Positions 53,080 to 62,622 of a stretch of DNA of 64,000 nt are shown here, piece after piece. Under the pieces are notes generated by a model that saw only the letters and a list, made by a program, of their open reading frames with translations, was not told the DNA's origin and did no database searches. The translations under genes were made by a program, and so were the position numbers. The first letter of the stretch is position 1. The number at the start of each line of letters is the position of its first letter. The DNA is from Glycomyces sambucus (GTDB lineage Bacteria; Actinomycetota; Actinomycetes; Mycobacteriales; Micromonosporaceae), in contig NZ_FNGF01000009.1 of the NCBI RefSeq assembly GCF_900102815.1, positions 186,001 through 250,000 of the forward strand, in the 5' to 3' direction.

Positions 53080-54071
53080 TGGCCGGCCCTGGCCGCGGCG
53101 TCACGATCGCCGACGTGGCCGCCCGCGCCGGGGTCGCCGCGAGCACCGTCTCGTACGTCCTCAGCGGCAAGCGGTCGATCTCCCCGGAGACCGCCGACCG
53201 CGTCATGCACGCCGTCGCCGACCTGGGCTACCACCCGCACGCGGGCGCGCGCTCGCTCGCCTCCCGGCGGGCCGGGGTCGTGGCGATGATGCTCCCGCTG
53301 CGCGACGGCATGCACCTCCCGGTCCTCATGCAGTTCGCCTCCGGCGCCGTCACCGAGGCGCGCTGCCACGACCAGGACGTGCTGCTCATGACCGCCGACG
53401 AGGGACCCGCGGGCCTCGCCCGCGTCGCCGCCTCGGCCATCGTGGACGGCCTCATCCTCATGGACGTCGAAGTGCGCGACCCGCGCGTGGAGACCCTGCG
53501 CCGCCTCGGCCTCCCCAGCGTCCTCATCGGATTCCCGGCCGACGCCGCGGGCCTGACCTGCGTCGACCTCGACTTCACCGCCGCCGGCCGCGTCTGCGCC
53601 GAGTACCTGCGCGAGCGCGGCTGCGGCGACATCGCCCTCCTCGGCGCCTCCGAGGCGGTCTACGCCCGCCGCACCGGCTTCGCCGAGCGCGTGCGCGAGG
53701 GCTTCCTGGGCCGCTCCGGCCCCGGCGCCACCGTGCAGCCGTGCCCCGACGACCCGGTCTCGGTGCAGCGCACCGTGAAGGAGCTCCTGGCCGCGAACCC
53801 GGCGCTGAACGGGATCGCCGTCCACAACGAGCCCGCGGTCGGCCACGTCATGCACGCGCTGGCCGACGCCGGGAAGCTCGTGGGGGAGGACTTCCACGTG
53901 GTCGTCATCGGCCCCGACGAGGTCGCCGAGCGGGTGCACCCGCAGCTCCCGTCCGTGCTCGTCCCCGCCGAGACCCTCGCCGAGACCGCGGTGCGCCACC
54001 TCATGCGCAAGCTCGACGGCCTCGACGTGCCCGACTCGACCCTGGTGGAGCCGCAGCTCACGATCAGGTAG
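53079..54071 (+). CDS. LacI-family repressor
   Basis: Regulator of 330 residues: N-terminal LacI helix-turn-helix (VTIADVAARAGVAASTVSYVLSG, then KRSISPETADRV) and a periplasmic-binding-protein-like sensor domain (about 65-330). GTG start overlaps the GH3 stop (TAGTG), so it is the second gene of the GH3 operon. The two TCGAAGCGCTTCGA operators upstream of GH3 are its likely targets, giving negative autoregulation. The hinge helix reads YHPHAGARSLASRR, normal for the family. The inducer is presumably a sugar made or consumed by the GH3 enzyme. It could instead be the regulator of the CebR-like box at 30130, but that half-site differs. Confidence 0.87.
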   Translation: MAGPGRGVTIADVAARAGVAASTVSYVLSGKRSISPETADRVMHAVADLGYHPHAGARSLASRRAGVVAMMLPLRDGMHLPVLMQFASGAVTEARCHDQDVLLMTADEGPAGLARVAASAIVDGLILMDVEVRDPRVETLRRLGLPSVLIGFPADAAGLTCVDLDFTAAGRVCAEYLRERGCGDIALLGASEAVYARRTGFAERVREGFLGRSGPGATVQPCPDDPVSVQRTVKELLAANPALNGIAVHNEPAVGHVMHALADAGKLVGEDFHVVVIGPDEVAERVHPQLPSVLVPAETLAETAVRHLMRKLDGLDVPDSTLVEPQLTIR

Positions 54072-54082
54072 GACAGTGAAAC

Positions 54083-54119
54083 CCGCGGCCCGCTCGTCCT
54101 CGGGACGACCGGGCCGCGG
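54083..54119 (+). terminator. terminator after lacI, first hairpin
   Basis: CCGCGGCCCG / CGGGCCGCGG arms around a further GTCC/GGAC inner stem, 12 bases after the lacI stop. Confidence 0.75.
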
Positions 54120-54146
54120 TCCGCTCTCCTGCCCCGACACGCGGAA

Positions 54147-54180
54147 CGGCGGCCCGGGGATGGTGGTCCCCGGGCCGCCG
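54147..54180. terminator. second hairpin between lacI and the M23 gene
   Basis: Perfect 14-bp stem CGGCGGCCCGGGGA / TCCCCGGGCCGCCG with a 6-base loop, followed by TCCTCCTT. It may serve the convergent M23 gene or back up the first hairpin. Confidence 0.7.
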
Positions 54181-54306
54181 TCCTCCTTAAGGAGAGTGCG
54201 GTCTCGGTGCGGCACCGCACGATCGCGCTCGCGAGGAGCAGTGTCGGCAGTACCTTCGGCAGCGCCTGAACGGCTGCGCCGCAAGGGCGTCACCGCCGGC
54301 AGCGCC

Positions 54307-55128
54307 CTAGCCGACGTCGAGCCCCTGGTCCTGGAGCCAGTCCAGCGAGTCGACCTTCTCGTCGTCGATCAGCACCTCGAAGTGCAGGTGCGGGCCGGTC
54401 GAGTTGCCGGTGGTCCCGGCGAGGATCAGGGCGTCGCCCTTCCCGACCTCGTCGCCCACGTCCACGAGCACCTCGGAGGCGTGCGCGTAGCGGGTCTGGA
54501 CCCCGTCGCCGTGGTCCACGTAGACCACGTTGCCGTAGCCCCCGGCCTCGTAGCCCACGTACGTCACGGTGCCGGCGCCCACGGAGACGATCTCGTCGCC
54601 CTCGTTGTTGCCGAAGTCCGTGCCGCCGTGCATCGAGCCGTTGCGCATCCCGTAGAAGGAGGTGATCGACGCGGTGGACGGGAGCGTCCACGGGTTCTTC
54701 GCGGCCTCGGCGGCGGCGGCCTCCTCGGCGGCCTTCGCCGCGGCGGCGGCTTCCGCCTCCGCCTGCGCCTTCGCGGCCGCTTCAGCGGCGGCCTGCGCCT
54801 CGGCCTGCGCCTGCGCCGCGGCGGCGGCAGCGGCCGCCTCCTCCGCGGCGTGCTGGGCGGCCATGTCCGCCAGCACGGCGTCGACCTTCCAGTCGGCCTG
54901 CACCACCGTGGCGTCCATGTCCACCTCGGCGTCGGCCGCCTGCGCGGCGGCCTGCCCCGAGAGGGCCGACACCACCCAGCCGGTGACGATGGCGGCCGCC
55001 AGACCCCCGCTCACGACACGCCAGGTGTGACGTTCGCGACGGATGCGGCGGCGCCTGGCCACCGCCCGGAGTCGACGGCTGGTCAGTTCGCGTCCTGCGT
55101 TCTCGCAGGTGTCATCATGCTTGCCCAT
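54307..55128 (-). CDS. M23 family (LytM-type) peptidoglycan peptidase
   Basis: Cell-wall endopeptidase of 273 residues. A basic N-terminus (RRLRAVARRRRIRRERH) precedes one transmembrane helix or signal (about 37-60, ending AAAQAA). A long Ala/Glu/Gln coiled coil (about 88-145, mostly AAEEAAAA repeats) leads to the LytM domain. Zinc ligands are visible in HGGTDFG and HLHFE, with the usual GNVVYVDHGDG stretch. The coiled coil may hold the domain off the membrane or tie it to division proteins. The ATG at 55128 has no obvious ribosome site close by, and about 200 bases of structured leader precede it. Convergent with lacI across two hairpins. Confidence 0.87.
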   Translation of the reverse strand: MGKHDDTCENAGRELTSRRLRAVARRRRIRRERHTWRVVSGGLAAAIVTGWVVSALSGQAAAQAADAEVDMDATVVQADWKVDAVLADMAAQHAAEEAAAAAAAAQAQAEAQAAAEAAAKAQAEAEAAAAAKAAEEAAAAEAAKNPWTLPSTASITSFYGMRNGSMHGGTDFGNNEGDEIVSVGAGTVTYVGYEAGGYGNVVYVDHGDGVQTRYAHASEVLVDVGDEVGKGDALILAGTTGNSTGPHLHFEVLIDDEKVDSLDWLQDQGLDVG

Positions 55129-55404
55129 AGCGTCGGGAAACCTATCCGATCCAATCCGGACAAACCCGCCTCGACCTGCGAAACAACGCCCGAACTGGTC
55201 CCCTTGCGGAGGAGGTCGGCACCCGGGGGCGGCCGCGCCTCCTCCGAAAGGAGGAGGCCGCTCACGGAACGTGAACACCTCCTCGCAAAAGGTGTCTTCG
55301 CTTATATCGGCATGACCGTGACCCAGACCGCCGCCTAAACTTGTACGGTCTGCGGCCGAAGCACCTGCTTCATTCCGCGCCGCCGCCTTCCTGAGGAGTG
55401 CCCC
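55129..55404. other. divergent region with structured leader of the M23 gene
   Basis: 276 bases between the divergent M23 and ABC-F genes. On the minus strand TATAAG (near 55300) is a possible -10 box, giving a leader of about 165 bases. The leader can form GCCTCCTCC / GGAGGAGGC with a GAAA loop (55237-55258) and CACCT / AGGTG (55278-55296). GGAGG-rich and CCTCC-rich stretches recur and could pair in other ways. On the plus strand TAAACT (near 55336) may be the -10 box for the ABC-F gene. I could not match it to a c-di-AMP (ydaO) riboswitch. Confidence 0.4.
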
Positions 55405-57024
<1,620 letters not shown>

Positions 57025-57042
57025 CCGCCCCTCTCTGACACG

Positions 57043-57101
57043 ACCGCGCCTCGCGGCGGCTCACGCTTTCGGGCGACAGATCCGCCGCGGGGCGCGGTTT
57101 T
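57043..57101 (+). terminator. terminator of the ABC-F gene
   Basis: 17-bp stem ACCGCGCCTCGCGGCGG / CCGCCGCGGGGCGCGGT (one wobble) with a 22-base loop, ending in TTTT. Confidence 0.75.
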
Positions 57102-57205
57102 CGTCGTACCCGGGCGGGAGGATCGCACCTCATACTTCCCCGGGAGGGTGGGGGCTTGGGATGGTAACGCGTCGGCCCGCGGCCGTGCTCAACCCGAGGC
57201 CGTGC

Positions 57206-58432
57206 TCATCCTGAATACATGAGCACGATCGCCGCGCACGCGCCCGCGGCCGCGCTGATGAGCGGGGCCCGCACCGACCTGGTCCGGTCCGCCAGGGCCG
57301 TCGCTCCCACGACCAGCCACGGGCACAAGGCGATCCATCCGTACTCGGGGTGCTCGGGGTCCGCGCCGCTGAGCGGCGCGATCATGAGCGCCAGCAGCGG
57401 GCCGATCATGAGCGGCCACGCCGAGCTGTAACCGAAGCGCCGCAGGCTCTCCACCACCGCCGGGCCGCACGCGACCGCCACCAGCGCCGGCATCAGCGCC
57501 ACCCACCACAGCTGCCCCGGGTGCGCCGCGACCTCGCCGATCGCCGCGTTGTACGTGTCCACCAGCCCGTAGGGCCACGAGGACCCGAACGCCGCCGACA
57601 CCGCGAGCACCGCCAGCGCCGCCCCCGCCGACACCAGGATCTGCACCGGCCGCCGCCGCACGAAGTACAGGCACAGCAGCGACACCGCGAACCACGCCGC
57701 CCCGTACGACAGCAGCGCCGCGATCCCCAGCAGCCCGCCCGCCGCCGCCGCGCCCCAGAACGCGTCCGCGCCCCTGACCCGCCGCTCCGACGCCGTCGCA
57801 CCGCACGCGAGGACCGCCGCGCACGCGGCCGCCGCCACCCCGTCGACGCCGAGCGTCGCCCAGGCCGCCCACGGCCCCAGCACCAGCACCGGCGCGATCG
57901 CCCGCGCCGCCACCGGCCCCGACACCGACTTCACCGCTACCAGCACCAGCGGCACCGTCAGGCACGACAGCGCGATCACCGTGATCGCCAGGCCCGCTTC
58001 GGAACCCGTGTACGAGACCAGCAGCGCCACCGCGCTGCGCGCCCCGGCCGTCGCGGTCGACGTCGTCGTGGGGTCCACATTGGTGTGCAGCGCCGCCGAC
58101 CACGCGATCGACGCCAGGTAGGAGAGCACCAGCAGCGCGTGCCACGACATCCGCGCCGCCGCCGGCCGCGAGGCGACCGCGAGGACCGCCGCGGCCGCGA
58201 ACGGCGCCGCCACCATGCCCGGGGTCACCCGGAACGTGAGGTTCTGCGCCGGCCACCAGGGGAGCGACGCGGGCCCCACCACGTCCGAAGTAGAGGCCGC
58301 CAGGGACGCCAGCGTGAGCACGACCAGCGTGAGGCACAACCAGATCCCGAGGTCCCGGACCCGCGCCGGGCGCCGCCGCGCCGGGGCGAGGGCCTCGGCC
58401 CGTCCGGAGAACGAGTGCTGCGGTGCGGTCAC
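57206..58432 (-). CDS. polytopic membrane protein of unknown function
   Basis: Protein of 408 residues with about 11 predicted transmembrane helices rich in Ala, Leu and Val, and a 25-residue basic N-terminus. No catalytic motif is obvious. The count and spacing recall polyprenol-dependent mannosyltransferases, but an acidic DD/ED catalytic pair is not evident after the first helix. It could also be a transporter. Start: GTG 58432, with TAGTTT 6 bases upstream, so probably leaderless. The divergent HTH gene starts about 100 bases away and may share regulation. The last helix ends only three residues before the stop (IVLMYSG). Confidence 0.55.
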   Translation of the reverse strand: MTAPQHSFSGRAEALAPARRRPARVRDLGIWLCLTLVVLTLASLAASTSDVVGPASLPWWPAQNLTFRVTPGMVAAPFAAAAVLAVASRPAAARMSWHALLVLSYLASIAWSAALHTNVDPTTTSTATAGARSAVALLVSYTGSEAGLAITVIALSCLTVPLVLVAVKSVSGPVAARAIAPVLVLGPWAAWATLGVDGVAAAACAAVLACGATASERRVRGADAFWGAAAAGGLLGIAALLSYGAAWFAVSLLCLYFVRRRPVQILVSAGAALAVLAVSAAFGSSWPYGLVDTYNAAIGEVAAHPGQLWWVALMPALVAVACGPAVVESLRRFGYSSAWPLMIGPLLALMIAPLSGADPEHPEYGWIALCPWLVVGATALADRTRSVRAPLISAAAGACAAIVLMYSG

Positions 58433-58438
58433 CCCACG

Positions 58439-58444
58439 AAACTA
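58439..58444 (-). promoter_or_regulatory. -10 box TAGTTT for a leaderless transcript
   Basis: On the minus strand TAGTTT ends 6 bases before the GTG at 58432. Confidence 0.55.
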
Positions 58445-58536
58445 TCGGGTATCCGACAGAAACATCCGCCGAGCGACAGAACTCCGGCAAACTTCACAAC
58501 ACACCTCGATCACCCTCCGTGTCCGGGAAAGGACTC

Positions 58537-58797
58537 ATGACCCCCGAATCCAATCCACCAGACGGCGGCGCCTCCGATGCAGCGGGCGCCGCGAAGACCG
58601 ACCCGAACCGGCAGGTCCGCGGCGACGAGCGCCGCGAGCTCACCGAGCGCGTCACCGCCGCCTACGACCAGGGCCGCAGCATCCGGGACATCGCCTCCGG
58701 GATAGGTCGATCGTACGGTTTCGTGCACCGCCTGCTGGCCGAAGCGGGCGTCGACTTCCGCACCCGGGGCGGCGCCCGCAAGGGCGGGCGGAAATAA
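58537..58797 (+). CDS. small helix-turn-helix protein
   Basis: Protein of 86 residues. The first 27 are Pro/Asp/Ala-rich and probably disordered. The rest is one helix-turn-helix: ERVTAAYDQGRSIRDIASGIG and RSYGFVHRLLAEAGVDF, ending in a basic GGARKGGRK tail. This small actinobacterial family (HTH with the SYGFVHRLL recognition helix) is widespread, but its function is not known to me. The ATG has AAAGGA only about 3 bases upstream, so GTG 58519 is another possible start. It lies between a divergent membrane protein and the exporter gene downstream. It may bind DNA as a nucleoid or local regulator. Confidence 0.7.
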   Translation: MTPESNPPDGGASDAAGAAKTDPNRQVRGDERRELTERVTAAYDQGRSIRDIASGIGRSYGFVHRLLAEAGVDFRTRGGARKGGRK

Positions 58798-58918
58798 CCG
58801 GGCCCCGGTCGGGCGTTGCACGTTCGGATACGAACGACGGAGAAACGCCCAAGCCACACACCGGACTGCCGAAACCCCGGACGACGAACGCACTTGGGCT
58901 CTGCACACGGGAGGCCCA

Positions 58919-60829
58919 GTGTCATCGATGGGACCCGCCGGCTGGGACGCCATGCGCTCGATGCGGCGCGCGGACGACCTCAAAGGCGTCACACTCACCC
59001 GCGGCGTGAAACGCCGCATCCTGCGCTTCGCGCACCCCTACCGGCGCGACATCGCCCTGTTCATCGGGCTCGTCACGCTGATCGCGGCCATCGGGGTCGC
59101 GACGCCCGTCCTCGCGGGCGACATCGTCAACGAGCTCACCGGCGCCGGCGGCACCCAGCGCGGCGTCGTGACGATCGCGTCGGTCATCGCCGGGCTCGCC
59201 CTCGCGGAGGGCCTGCTCAACCTCGCCATGCGCTGGTACGGCGCGAAGCTCGGCGAGGGCATCATCTTCGACCTGCGGCGGGCCGTGTTCGACCACGTCC
59301 AGTCGATGCCGGTCGCGTTCTTCACCCGCTCGCAGACCGGCGCGCTGGTCTCGCGGCTGAACAACGACGTCATGGGCGCCCAGCGAGCGTTCACGAGCAC
59401 CCTCTCGGGGCTCGTCTCGAACGGCATCGCCGTCGCGCTCATCATCGGCGTCATGTTCTTCCAGTCCTGGCAGATCACCCTGCTCTCGCTGGTCCTGGTC
59501 CCTGTGTTCATCGTCCCCGCGAAGTGGGTCGGGCGGCGCCTGGCGGCGCTCACCAAGGAGTCCTTCGACCTGAACGCGGCCATGAACACCCAGATGGCCG
59601 AGCGGTTCAACGTCGGCGGCGCGATGCTCGTGAAGCTCTTCGGCCGCCCCGAGACCGAGTCCGAGGAGTTCGCCGGGAAGGCCGACCGCGTGCGCGGCAT
59701 CGGCATCACCACCGCGATGTACGCGCGCACCTTCATCGTCGCGCTCACCCTCGTCGCCGGGCTCTCGCAGGCCCTCGCGTACGGCCTCGGCGGCGCCCTG
59801 GTGTTCGCCGGGCAGTTGAGCGCCGGCACGGTGGTCACGCTCGCGCTGCTGCTCACGCGCCTCTACGGGCCGCTGACGGCCCTGTCGAACGTGCGCGTCG
59901 ACGTCATGAGCGCCCTCGTCTCCTTCCAGCGGGTCTTCGAGGTCCTCGACCTCAAGCCGCTCATCGAGGAGAAGGAGGACGCCCGCGAGCTCCCCGGCGG
60001 CGCCGCCTCGGTGTCCTTCCGCGACGTCGGGTTCCGCTACCCCGGCGCCGACCAGGTCTCGCTCGCGAGCCTGGAGGACCTGGCCCGCCCCGACCGCTCC
60101 GACTCCGGCCGCGACATCCTCCGCGGCGTCTCCTTCGACGTCGCCCCCGGCCAGCTCGTGGCCCTCGTGGGCCACTCCGGCGCCGGCAAGACCACCATGG
60201 CGAGCCTGGTGCCGCGCCTGTACGACGCGACCTCCGGGTCCGTGGAGGTCGGCGGGATCGACGTGCGCGACCTCAAGGCCGACTCGCTGGCGGCCCACAT
60301 CGGCATGGTCACCCAGGACGCGCACCTGTTCCACGACACCGTCCGCGAGAACCTCGTCTACGCCCGGCCCGGGTCCACCGACGAGGAGGTCTGGGAGGCC
60401 CTCGACCGGGCCCAGATCGGCGACACCGTGCGCCGCCTCGAATCCGGGCTCGACACGGTCGTGGGGGAGCGCGGTTACCGGTTCTCCGGCGGCGAGAAGC
60501 AGCGCCTCGCGATCGCGCGGGTCCTGCTCAAGGCCCCGCCGATCGTCATCCTCGACGAGGCCACCGCCCACCTCGACTCCGAGTCCGAGGCCGCCGTCCA
60601 GCGCGCCCTCGACACCGCCCTGGAGGGCCGCACCTCGCTGGTCATCGCCCACCGCCTCTCGACGGTGCGCCGGGCCGACAAGATCGTGGTCCTGGAGGAC
60701 GGCCTCGTCGCCGAGTCCGGCACCCACGACGAGCTGGTCGACCGCGGCGGCATCTACGCCGACCTGTACCGCACGCAGTTCGTGGGTTCGGGCCTCGGAC
60801 CCGAGGCGCCCCTCTCCACCGCGGCGTGA
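58919..60829 (+). CDS. ABC exporter, fused permease-ATPase (multidrug/lipid type)
   Basis: Homodimer-type exporter of 636 residues. Six transmembrane helices lie in residues about 40-330 (first DIALFIGLVTLIAAIGVATPVLAGDIV). The ATPase domain (about 365-615) has Walker A GHSGAGKTTMASLVPR and Q-loop VTQDAHLF. Its signature is FSGGEKQRLAIARVLL and Walker B IVILDEATAHLDSESE. Catalytic Glu and H-loop (IAHRLS) are intact, so it should work as a homodimer. The substrate is unknown; MsbA/LmrA-like drugs or lipids are usual. GTG 58919 with GGGAGG about 5 bases upstream. A single gene, 121 bases after the small HTH gene, which could be its regulator. Confidence 0.88.
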   Translation: MSSMGPAGWDAMRSMRRADDLKGVTLTRGVKRRILRFAHPYRRDIALFIGLVTLIAAIGVATPVLAGDIVNELTGAGGTQRGVVTIASVIAGLALAEGLLNLAMRWYGAKLGEGIIFDLRRAVFDHVQSMPVAFFTRSQTGALVSRLNNDVMGAQRAFTSTLSGLVSNGIAVALIIGVMFFQSWQITLLSLVLVPVFIVPAKWVGRRLAALTKESFDLNAAMNTQMAERFNVGGAMLVKLFGRPETESEEFAGKADRVRGIGITTAMYARTFIVALTLVAGLSQALAYGLGGALVFAGQLSAGTVVTLALLLTRLYGPLTALSNVRVDVMSALVSFQRVFEVLDLKPLIEEKEDARELPGGAASVSFRDVGFRYPGADQVSLASLEDLARPDRSDSGRDILRGVSFDVAPGQLVALVGHSGAGKTTMASLVPRLYDATSGSVEVGGIDVRDLKADSLAAHIGMVTQDAHLFHDTVRENLVYARPGSTDEEVWEALDRAQIGDTVRRLESGLDTVVGERGYRFSGGEKQRLAIARVLLKAPPIVILDEATAHLDSESEAAVQRALDTALEGRTSLVIAHRLSTVRRADKIVVLEDGLVAESGTHDELVDRGGIYADLYRTQFVGSGLGPEAPLSTAA

Positions 60830-60931
60830 GTGACATGGACCATACAAGCTCCTGGCGAAACGGCGTCCCCGCAGCTCCCGGACGTGGATACGAGGCGCGT
60901 TCAGTGCTGAGGGGTTCGGTGAAAGCAGGCG

Positions 60932-61096
60932 TACTGTAGGGTCCAGAGGCCACTTCGGTTCAAAATCGGCCGAAGTGGTGAAGCGCCAGCAATGGCGGCA
61001 CACCTCAGACCGCGACGCGCCCCCCACTAGGTCGTCAAACCCCCTGGAACGGGTGGCCGGCGGGTCTGAACATCAACATCGCAAGGAAATGCAGTA
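60932..61096 (+). promoter_or_regulatory. promoter and long 5' leader of cspA
   Basis: TACTGT (60932-60937) is a likely -10 box, giving a leader of about 150 bases. It contains the 9-bp hairpin CCACTTCGG / CCGAAGTGG (60950-60978) and other possible stems. Long folded leaders are usual for cold-shock genes, where they change shape with temperature. AAGGAA lies about 9 bases before the ATG. Confidence 0.5.
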
Positions 61097-61300
61097 ATGG
61101 CGCAAGGCACCGTTAAATGGTTCAACGCGGACAAGGGCTTCGGCTTTATCGCTCCTGACGGCGACGGTCCGGACATCTTCGTCCACTTCACCGCGATCAC
61201 GGGGAACGGCTACCGCACCCTGGAAGAGAACCAGCGCGTGGAGTTCGAGGTCGAAGCCGGCAAGAAGGGCCCGCAGGCCGCGAACCTGCGAGCCCTGTAG
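61097..61300 (+). CDS. cspA: cold-shock protein, CspA family
   Basis: OB-fold RNA chaperone of 67 residues. It begins [20 protein letters not shown] with RNP1 (KGFGFI); RNP2 is DIFVHF. It melts RNA structure and binds single strands in the cytoplasm. Lysine is kept at the sites where other actinobacterial family members have it. Strong conservation with the Streptomyces SC7.0 type is expected. A long leader precedes it and a terminator hairpin follows at 61316-61346. Confidence 0.95.
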   Translation: MAQGTVKWFNADKGFGFIAPDGDGPDIFVHFTAITGNGYRTLEENQRVEFEVEAGKKGPQAANLRAL

Positions 61301-61315
61301 GCAATCGAGCACGAG

Positions 61316-61346
61316 GCCGCTGCCCTTCCCCGCGAAGGACAGCGGC
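61316..61346 (+). terminator. terminator of cspA
   Basis: Stem GCCGCTGCCCTTC / GAAGGACAGCGGC (one mismatch) with a short loop and TTCTCT after it, 16 bases downstream of the stop. Confidence 0.75.
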
Positions 61347-61402
61347 TTCTCTGCTGCACGGGCCCGCGGCGAAACCGGATTGAACCCGTCGCACCCGCAC
61401 TG

Positions 61403-61408
61403 CACACT
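61403..61408 (+). promoter_or_regulatory. possible -10 box CACACT
   Basis: CACACT keeps A2 and T6 and ends 6 bases before the GTG at 61415. First of three such boxes in front of the tandem GNAT genes. Confidence 0.45.
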
Positions 61409-61414
61409 GGGGCG

Positions 61415-62440
61415 GTGAAAATCATCGAGTTCGGCGCGGCCGACAAGGATCTGATCGATCAGACGTACGCGATCATCACCGCGGCGCACGACGCCGACAC
61501 CCCCGAGAACCCCGCCTACACCGAGCGCTTCTTCCGCACCCTCTTCTCCCACGTCATGCCCGGGCGCGAACGCCACTGGTTCGCCGCCGTCGGCGACGAC
61601 GGCCGCGCCGTCGGCTACGCCCGCGTCAACTTCTTCACCGAGGAGAACCGCGAACTCGGCTTCTACGAGACCGCCGTCCACCCCGACCACCGCGGCACCG
61701 GGGCCGACGCCCTCCTGCGCGACCGGGCCGAGCGCCTCTGCACCGAGCACGGCCGCACCTCGGTCATCACCGCCGTCCCGATCTTCTGGGAGGGCGGCCC
61801 CGACCGCGACGATGCCCCCGCCCGCACCCTCGAAGCCCGCGGCTACACCCGCGCGCTCACCACCGTCAACCGCCGCAGCCCCGTCGACCCCCTCGGCGCC
61901 GACGAGGAGGAGCGCCGCTACACCGAGGCCCTCGCCAAGGCCGGCGACGCCTACGAGGTCCGCCAGTGGATCGGACCCGTCCCCGACGACCTCGTGGACA
62001 CCATGTGCCGCATGGAGACCATGATCATGGCCGAGATCCCCATGGGCGAGATCGAGGCCGAGCCCGAGCGCATGGACGCCGAGAAGCTCCGCGGCAAGGA
62101 GGCCGTCTACGCCGCCGAGGGCCGCACCTGGTACCACTCCGTCGCCGTCGAGCGCGCCACCGGCGAGGTCCGCGCCTGGACCGAGATCGCCACCGACGAC
62201 GGCGACGACGTCAACGGCCTCCAGGGCATCACCATCGCCGACCCCGCCCACCGCGGCTACCGCCTCGGCCTGCTCCTCAAGCTCGCCAACCTCCGCATGC
62301 TCCGCGAGCACTCCCCGTCCACCCGGTGGATCTGGACCGACAACGCCGACGTCAACGCCCCCATGATCGCCATCAACGAACTCATGGGCTACGAGACCGT
62401 CGACGCCAACGCCGAATACCAGCTCAAGCACCGCGCCTGA
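61415..62440 (+). CDS. two-domain GNAT acetyltransferase, paralog 1
   Basis: Protein of 341 residues built from two GNAT folds (about 1-155 and 175-335). Acetyl-CoA loops are HPDHRGTGADALL in the first and ADPAHRGYRLGLLLKLANL in the second. The second half is the better conserved one. Its end, WIWTDNADVNAPMIAINELMGY, is a hallmark of a large actinobacterial family distantly like mycothiol synthase. Substrate unknown. GTG start with a possible -10 box 6 bases before it. The same family is encoded twice more downstream, so a local gene expansion has taken place. Cytoplasmic. Confidence 0.8.
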   Translation: MKIIEFGAADKDLIDQTYAIITAAHDADTPENPAYTERFFRTLFSHVMPGRERHWFAAVGDDGRAVGYARVNFFTEENRELGFYETAVHPDHRGTGADALLRDRAERLCTEHGRTSVITAVPIFWEGGPDRDDAPARTLEARGYTRALTTVNRRSPVDPLGADEEERRYTEALAKAGDAYEVRQWIGPVPDDLVDTMCRMETMIMAEIPMGEIEAEPERMDAEKLRGKEAVYAAEGRTWYHSVAVERATGEVRAWTEIATDDGDDVNGLQGITIADPAHRGYRLGLLLKLANLRMLREHSPSTRWIWTDNADVNAPMIAINELMGYETVDANAEYQLKHRA

Positions 62441-62475
62441 CCCGCCGGGCGCCCTCGGGACCCCGGGGGCGCCGC

Positions 62476-62560
62476 CACCGGACCGTGCTATCCACCGGAC
62501 CGTGCATTTCACCGGAGCATGCAATTCACCGGAGCGCGCACCCCACCGGACCGCACTCCA
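62476..62560. repeat. 17-bp tandem repeat, five copies
   Basis: Units starting CACCGGACCGTGCATTT recur at exactly 17-bp steps: 62476, 62493, 62510, 62527 and 62544. CACCGGA is fixed, followed by variable bases around TGC. The array fills the gap between GNAT paralogs 1 and 2, just upstream of the second promoter. Odd period 17 excludes a coding repeat of whole codons. Confidence 0.8.
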
Positions 62561-62609
62561 CCACCTGTCCGATTCTCGTCACGGAACCCCGAAACTGGAC
62601 GCTCCCGGC

Positions 62610-62615
62610 CATACT
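62610..62615 (+). promoter_or_regulatory. possible -10 box CATACT
   Basis: CATACT ends 7 bases before the ATG at 62623; no ribosome site. Confidence 0.45.
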
Positions 62616-62622
62616 CGTCAGT

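Noticed and set aside
53079-54071. LacI as regulator of the xylanase box at 30130
   Set aside because: Its own perfect operators (TCGAAGCGCTTCGA) flank its operon, and the box at 30130 fits CebR/CelR (TGGGAGCGCTCC) instead. Not excluded, but less likely.
55129-55310. c-di-AMP (ydaO) riboswitch before the M23 gene
   Set aside because: I could not find the conserved ydaO core blocks; left as an unnamed structured leader.
62476-62560. CRISPR array
   Set aside because: Units are 17 bp directly joined, without repeats separated by unique spacers, and no cas genes are present.
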